DNA from: Sphingomonadales bacterium
GTDB taxonomy: Bacteria; Pseudomonadota; Alphaproteobacteria; Sphingomonadales; Sphingomonadaceae
DNA: 64,000 bases
Assembly: GCA_016714795.1 (NCBI GenBank)
Contig: JADKCA010000001.1
Span: forward strand, 248,001 to 312,000
Reading direction: 5' to 3'
The notes beneath the pieces are model-generated. The model did no database searches and was not told the origin of the DNA. It was given only the letters and a program-made list of their open reading frames with translations. The position numbers and the translations under genes are program-made. This document shows positions 60,644 through 64,000 of the stretch, one piece after another (within the stretch, counting starts at the first letter, position 1; each line of letters begins with the position of its first letter).

Positions 60644-60682
60644 GCGCGGCCGCACTTCGGGATGGGGCGGGTGTCTCGACGG
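60644..60682 (-). pseudogene. possible 5S rRNA 5'-part remnant
   Basis: On the minus strand CCGTCGAGACACCCGCCCC then ATCCCGAAGTGCGGCCGCGC resembles the CCACCCGATCCCATCCCGAACTCGGCCGTG-like part of 5S rRNA. Only this part is present; the 3' part and a 23S gene are absent. Similarity is by eye and weak. Confidence 0.3.
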
Positions 60683-60740
60683 TTCAAAGAGCGATGAGAA
60701 CAATAAAAGAACAAAATGCGAGAGTCAAGCCTTTCGCCCG

Positions 60741-61006
60741 GCGCGCTCTCCCGTTTCAGTCATCGAATGTAACGGCCATAGGCTCGCCATGCTCTCAGGC
60801 GCAGGCCGGAGCCTAGGGGCAAAGGGGCTCCCAACACCCCACCCGTCGCCCCGTGCTTGACTTAGCCTGCCCTGAGCTACGCCGAAGGGGGGCAGGGCTT
60901 TGGTTGGGGAGTGGGATAGTTAAGTATAGTGTTCCCGGAACTCATCCCCGGAACTCATGACCTCTCCTCACTGCTCAGTAATTTGGGGAAATGGTGGCAA
61001 TATGCC
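60741..61006. other. intergenic stretch with repeat fragments, no gene
   Basis: It contains a degenerate CTCCGGC-type palindrome near 60800-60815, the pair TTCCCGGAACTCAT and CCCCGGAACTCAT at about 60931-60958, and a run of short GC-rich direct repeats. I see no ribosome-binding site or credible frame. The last part is the 3' side of the HTH gene. Confidence 0.5.
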
Positions 61007-61351
61007 TCAAGCCGCCAACCCCAGCCTGAAATCCACATGCACCCCATCATAGGGAAACACCAAGCCCTTCCCGTCGCGCTCAATCACGCCTGCGGACAAG
61101 AGCGCGTGCGCATCGCCATGGACGGCCTTCACATCGCGGCCTACGCGGCGGGCGATTTCGCGGATGGAAAGGGGGCCTTGGCCCGTCATGGCGCTCAATA
61201 TGTCGATGCGCTTGGGGCTGAGCGTTTTCCACAGCTGCTCGACGTTCAGGAAGGAAATGCGGTTGCCCTGCGGCTCGCCCCGGAAGGCGGCGGCGAGGCG
61301 GTGCTTGGCTTCGTCAACCGATGCGATGCCGATGGTGACGATGGTGTCCAT
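61007..61351 (-). CDS. HTH regulator of the HVO_A0114-like family
   Basis: A 114-residue protein with ISFLNVEQLWKTLSPKRIDIL and a winged HTH (SIREIARRVGRDVKAVHGDAHALLSAGVIE split here as SIREIARRVGRD and KAVHGDAHALLSAGVIE). The pattern matches small HTH proteins that often pair with a toxin or effector gene. Its ATG shares a base with the stop of the Uma2 gene (TGATG), so translation is coupled. The gene it controls is probably its own operon. Confidence 0.75.
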   Translation of the reverse strand: MDTIVTIGIASVDEAKHRLAAAFRGEPQGNRISFLNVEQLWKTLSPKRIDILSAMTGQGPLSIREIARRVGRDVKAVHGDAHALLSAGVIERDGKGLVFPYDGVHVDFRLGLAA

Positions 61352-61923
61352 CACTCCAAAAGCCCGCTCTCCACACTCAGCCCCTCTATCGTCAGTGAAT
61401 GCAGCGTCTCGCCAAAAGGGATGTCCCATTGGCCGGGATAGTCGCCATCGGCTGGCGCGCTGTGCATCAGGATGCGGTTCTCGGTGACGTCGACGACCCA
61501 ATATTCGGGAACGCCTGCTTTGGCATAAAGCTCCGCCTTGCGGCCCAGATCATGGTCGAGTGTCGTGTCGGACACTTCGATGATCAGGGCTACGGTTTCA
61601 AGCGGGACGGCGGCGTCTCCCGTATAGCGGGTCAGCACGATGTCCGGCTCTGGCATGGAATTGTCTGACAGCCGCACGGCGACTTCGCTGATGGCGGTCA
61701 AATCAGAATTCAACGCGCGAAGCGCCAACGACAGTTCCACGAGGAGCTTTGATTTGACACGAGCGTGACGGCTATACTGCGCGTTCATGCAGAAGATTTC
61801 CCCCTCAATCAGCTCTGTCTTCGCCACATCGTCAAAAATGCCGGTCGCGCAGAGCGTCTCGAATGTGTCCACGCTGAACCGGTATGCGTGCGGCACGTTC
61901 AAGGCGGGAAGGGGCGCGTTCAT
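61351..61923 (-). CDS. Uma2-family endonuclease-like protein (DUF820)
   Basis: A 190-residue protein with the Uma2/PD-(D/E)xK pattern: FDDVAKTELIEGEIFCMN, MPEPDIVLTRYTG, ALIIEVSDTTLDHDLGRKAELYAKAGVPEYWVVD (split as read). The catalytic Asp/Glu-x-Lys residues fall in EPDIVL, LIIEVSD and RKAELYA. Uma2 proteins are common in cyanobacteria and some proteobacteria and have no proven role. It is translationally coupled to the HTH gene downstream. Confidence 0.82.
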   Translation of the reverse strand: MNAPLPALNVPHAYRFSVDTFETLCATGIFDDVAKTELIEGEIFCMNAQYSRHARVKSKLLVELSLALRALNSDLTAISEVAVRLSDNSMPEPDIVLTRYTGDAAVPLETVALIIEVSDTTLDHDLGRKAELYAKAGVPEYWVVDVTENRILMHSAPADGDYPGQWDIPFGETLHSLTIEGLSVESGLLE

Positions 61924-61975
61924 GAGCGAAACATATCACAGCCAAATTGGATCGCAACACCGATCAGCAGGGCTC

Positions 61976-64000
61976 TCACCCCCGCAACACCCCCCGAACA
62001 GCCTCCAGCGCGTCGCCAGCCTTCGCCCCGTCCGGCCCGCCGCCTTGCGCCATATCCGGCCTGCCACCGCCGCCTTGACCACCCAGCGCGGCGACAGCGG
62101 CTTTCACCAGATCGACGGCGCTGAAGCGGTCCACCAGCCCGGGTGTCACGCCTGCGGCCACGGACGCGCGGCCTTCGTTGACGACCACGACGGCCGCGAT
62201 GCCTTCGCCCAGACGCTGCTTGGCTTCGTCGACAAGGCCGCGCAACTGCTTGGGGTCCAGCCCTTCGATCACCTGGCCGGAGAAGGCGATGCCGTTCACC
62301 TCTTCGGGTCCGGAAGCTTCACCGCCGCCTGCGCCGCCGCCGAGCGCAAGCGCCTTCTTGGCGTCGGCCAGTTCCTTTTCGAGGCGCTTGGCGGTTTCGG
62401 CGAGGCTCGCCACGCGCGCGGGCACATCGTCCACGCTGGTCTTCAAGGACGCGGCGAGGTCGCGCAGCTTGGTGTCGCGGTCGGTGAGCCAGAGCCGTGC
62501 GGCTTCTCCGGTCAGCGCCTCGACGCGGCGGACGCCCGAGGAGACTGCTCCTTCGGAGATGATCTTGAACAGCGCGATATCGCCCGTCGCGCGGACGTGC
62601 GTGCCGCCGCACAGCTCGACCGAGTAGCGATCCGATCCCATGCTGAGCACGCGCACTTCGTCGCCATATTTCTCGCCAAACAGCGCCATCGCGCCCGCTT
62701 CGATGGCGTCTTCGGGCGTCATCAGCTGGGTGGAAACTTCGGCGTTGGCGCGGATCTGCGCATTCACTTCGGCTTCGATCACCGCGACGTCCTCTGCGGA
62801 GAGCGCATTGTTGTGGGAGAAGTCGAAGCGCAGCCGGTCTGCTGCGACCAGCGACCCCTTCTGACTGACATGCTCACCCAACCGGTTGCGCAGCGCCTGA
62901 TGGAAGAGGTGCGTGGCCGAGTGGTTCGAACGGATCGCATCGCGGCGCGCGACGTCCACCGCCAGCTTGACGGTATCGCCAACCTTCACGCTGCCACTGT
63001 CAATCGTCGCGGCATGCGCGTGGAGGCGGCCCAAGGGCTTGGCGGTATCGGTGACGGTTGCCGAGAGGGCATCGCCGGTGATTGTCCCCGCATCGCCCGC
63101 TTGCCCGCCGCTTTCGCCGTAAAAGGGCGTCTGGTTGGTGAGGATCGTCACGCTCTCGCCCGCGCTGGCCGCATCCACCCGCGCGCCGTCCTTGACGAGC
63201 GCAACAACTTCGCCTTCGCCAGCGGTGGAGGTGTAGCCGGTGAATTCGGTGCCGCCCAGCTCGTCGGCAATGTCGTACCAGATTTCGGAAGAGGCAGCGT
63301 CGCCCGAGCCCTTCCACGCGGCGCGGGCTGCGGCCTTTTGCGCGGCCATCGCGGTATCGAACCCGGCGCGGTCTACGCCATATCCTTGGGCGCGCAGGGC
63401 GTCCTCGGTCAGGTCATAGGGGAAGCCGAACGTGTCATAGAGTTTGAACGCGACGTCGCCGGGCAGCGTGGCACCCGCGCCCATGCCTGCGGTCGCTTCG
63501 TCGAGCAGCTTCAGGCCGTTCTGGAGCGTCTGGCGGAAGCGGGTTTCTTCCTGTTTGAGCGTCGCTTCGATCAGCGGCTGCGCGCGGACGAGTTCGGGAT
63601 AGGCCGCGCCCATCTCGCTCACCAGCGATCCGACGAGCCGGTGCATCAGGGGCTCGCTCGCGCCCAGCAGATGCGCATGTCGCATAGCACGGCGCATGAT
63701 CCGGCGCAGCACATAGCCGCGCCCTTCATTCGCCGGCAGCACACCGTCCGCAATCAGGAAGCTGGTGGAGCGGAGGTGATCCGCAATCACGCGGTGGCTC
63801 GCCTTCATCGCGCCATTGGGATCGTTCTTCGTCAGATCGGCGGAGGCCGCGATCAGCGCCTTGAACGTGTCGGTATCATAATTGTCATGCACGCCCTGCA
63901 TCACGGCGGCGATGCGCTCCAGCCCCATCCCGGTATCGATGCTGGGGCGCGGCAGATCGCTGACGATCTGGTCCGCCTCCTGCACATGCTGCATGAAGAC
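61976..64000 (-). CDS. alaS: alanyl-tRNA synthetase (5' end beyond the window)
   Basis: The frame runs to the right edge without a start, so the N-terminal catalytic part is cut. Visible parts are the end of the class II catalytic domain (MGLERIAAVMQG), the recognition helix region, the editing domain with NHSATHLFHQALRNRLGEHVSQKGS and CGGTHVRATGDIALFKIISE, and the C-Ala domain at the end. The HxxxH and CxxxH zinc ligands of the editing site are present. It is a single essential gene in most bacteria. Confidence 0.95.
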   Translation of the reverse strand, partial: VFMQHVQEADQIVSDLPRPSIDTGMGLERIAAVMQGVHDNYDTDTFKALIAASADLTKNDPNGAMKASHRVIADHLRSTSFLIADGVLPANEGRGYVLRRIMRRAMRHAHLLGASEPLMHRLVGSLVSEMGAAYPELVRAQPLIEATLKQEETRFRQTLQNGLKLLDEATAGMGAGATLPGDVAFKLYDTFGFPYDLTEDALRAQGYGVDRAGFDTAMAAQKAAARAAWKGSGDAASSEIWYDIADELGGTEFTGYTSTAGEGEVVALVKDGARVDAASAGESVTILTNQTPFYGESGGQAGDAGTITGDALSATVTDTAKPLGRLHAHAATIDSGSVKVGDTVKLAVDVARRDAIRSNHSATHLFHQALRNRLGEHVSQKGSLVAADRLRFDFSHNNALSAEDVAVIEAEVNAQIRANAEVSTQLMTPEDAIEAGAMALFGEKYGDEVRVLSMGSDRYSVELCGGTHVRATGDIALFKIISEGAVSSGVRRVEALTGEAARLWLTDRDTKLRDLAASLKTSVDDVPARVASLAETAKRLEKELADAKKALALGGGAGGGEASGPEEVNGIAFSGQVIEGLDPKQLRGLVDEAKQRLGEGIAAVVVVNEGRASVAAGVTPGLVDRFSAVDLVKAAVAALGGQGGGGRPDMAQGGGPDGAKAGDALEAVRGVLRG

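Overview
The window is GC-rich chromosomal DNA from an alphaproteobacterium, most likely a sphingomonad (Sphingomonadales). The clues are the tkt-gap-pgk-fba run followed by thiE, efp and suhB, the zapA / 6S RNA / 5-formyl-THF cyclo-ligase arrangement, the TonB-rich gene content, and closest resemblance of most proteins to alphaproteobacterial families. These are family-level readings by eye; no database search was run. No rRNA operon, CRISPR array, complete insertion sequence or prophage is visible.

Layout. 1-3.7 kb: end of an ArsC-like gene, a PilZ protein, a membrane protein, tRNA-Gly, and an acyl-CoA ligase/thioesterase pair. 3.7-9.7 kb (minus strand): a compact iron-uptake operon exbB-exbD-tonB-siderophore receptor-piuC-haem membrane protein-PepSY protein, behind two Fur-like dyads and a perfect FNR-type box. 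9.8-12.2 kb: ahpC and ahpF. 12.4-13.6 kb: an MFS transporter. 13.8-22.1 kb (minus strand): a surface-protein locus with three secreted DUF11-type proteins and one very large DUF11/Ig/beta-barrel protein that is broken by two frameshifts. 22.2-23.9 kb: tRNA-Asp, DUF2842, fau, a 6S RNA candidate, zapA and a small coiled-coil gene.

23.9-35.2 kb: central carbon metabolism (tkt, gap, pgk, class I fba) interrupted by a MazF/PemK-type toxin-antitoxin pair with its own operator and by an accessory patch (M15-like protein, lipoprotein, inverted-repeat elements, gene remnants), then thiE, a GNAT, efp and suhB. 35.2-40.4 kb: a MarR/nitroreductase pair with a perfect operator dyad, a second IMPase-family gene, and gyrA. 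40.6-47.6 kb: TPR protein, Lrp regulator, an unusual histidine kinase, polysaccharide deacetylase, tRNA(CAU), M20 peptidase, tRNA-Pro, GlsB-type protein. 47.8-53.4 kb (minus strand): a probable copper operon (DUF2946, DUF2244, small membrane protein, PCu(A)C, SCO1, frameshifted TonB receptor, DJ-1/PfpI). 53.5-60.5 kb: ettA, a BrnT remnant, a double-glycine-leader peptide, secreted proteins, GNATs and a diguanylate cyclase. 60.5-64 kb: a repeat-rich gap, a coupled Uma2/HTH pair and partial alaS.

The most unusual parts are the DUF11/beta-barrel locus, the small peptide at 55.4 kb with a GG leader and Cys-containing tail, the M15-like protein with a three-fold 7-residue repeat in front of its putative metal site, and several families of short inverted-repeat elements. 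At least three genes-worth of frameshift (two in the giant gene, one in the copper-locus receptor) are single small indels, so sequencing or assembly error should be considered alongside real gene decay.
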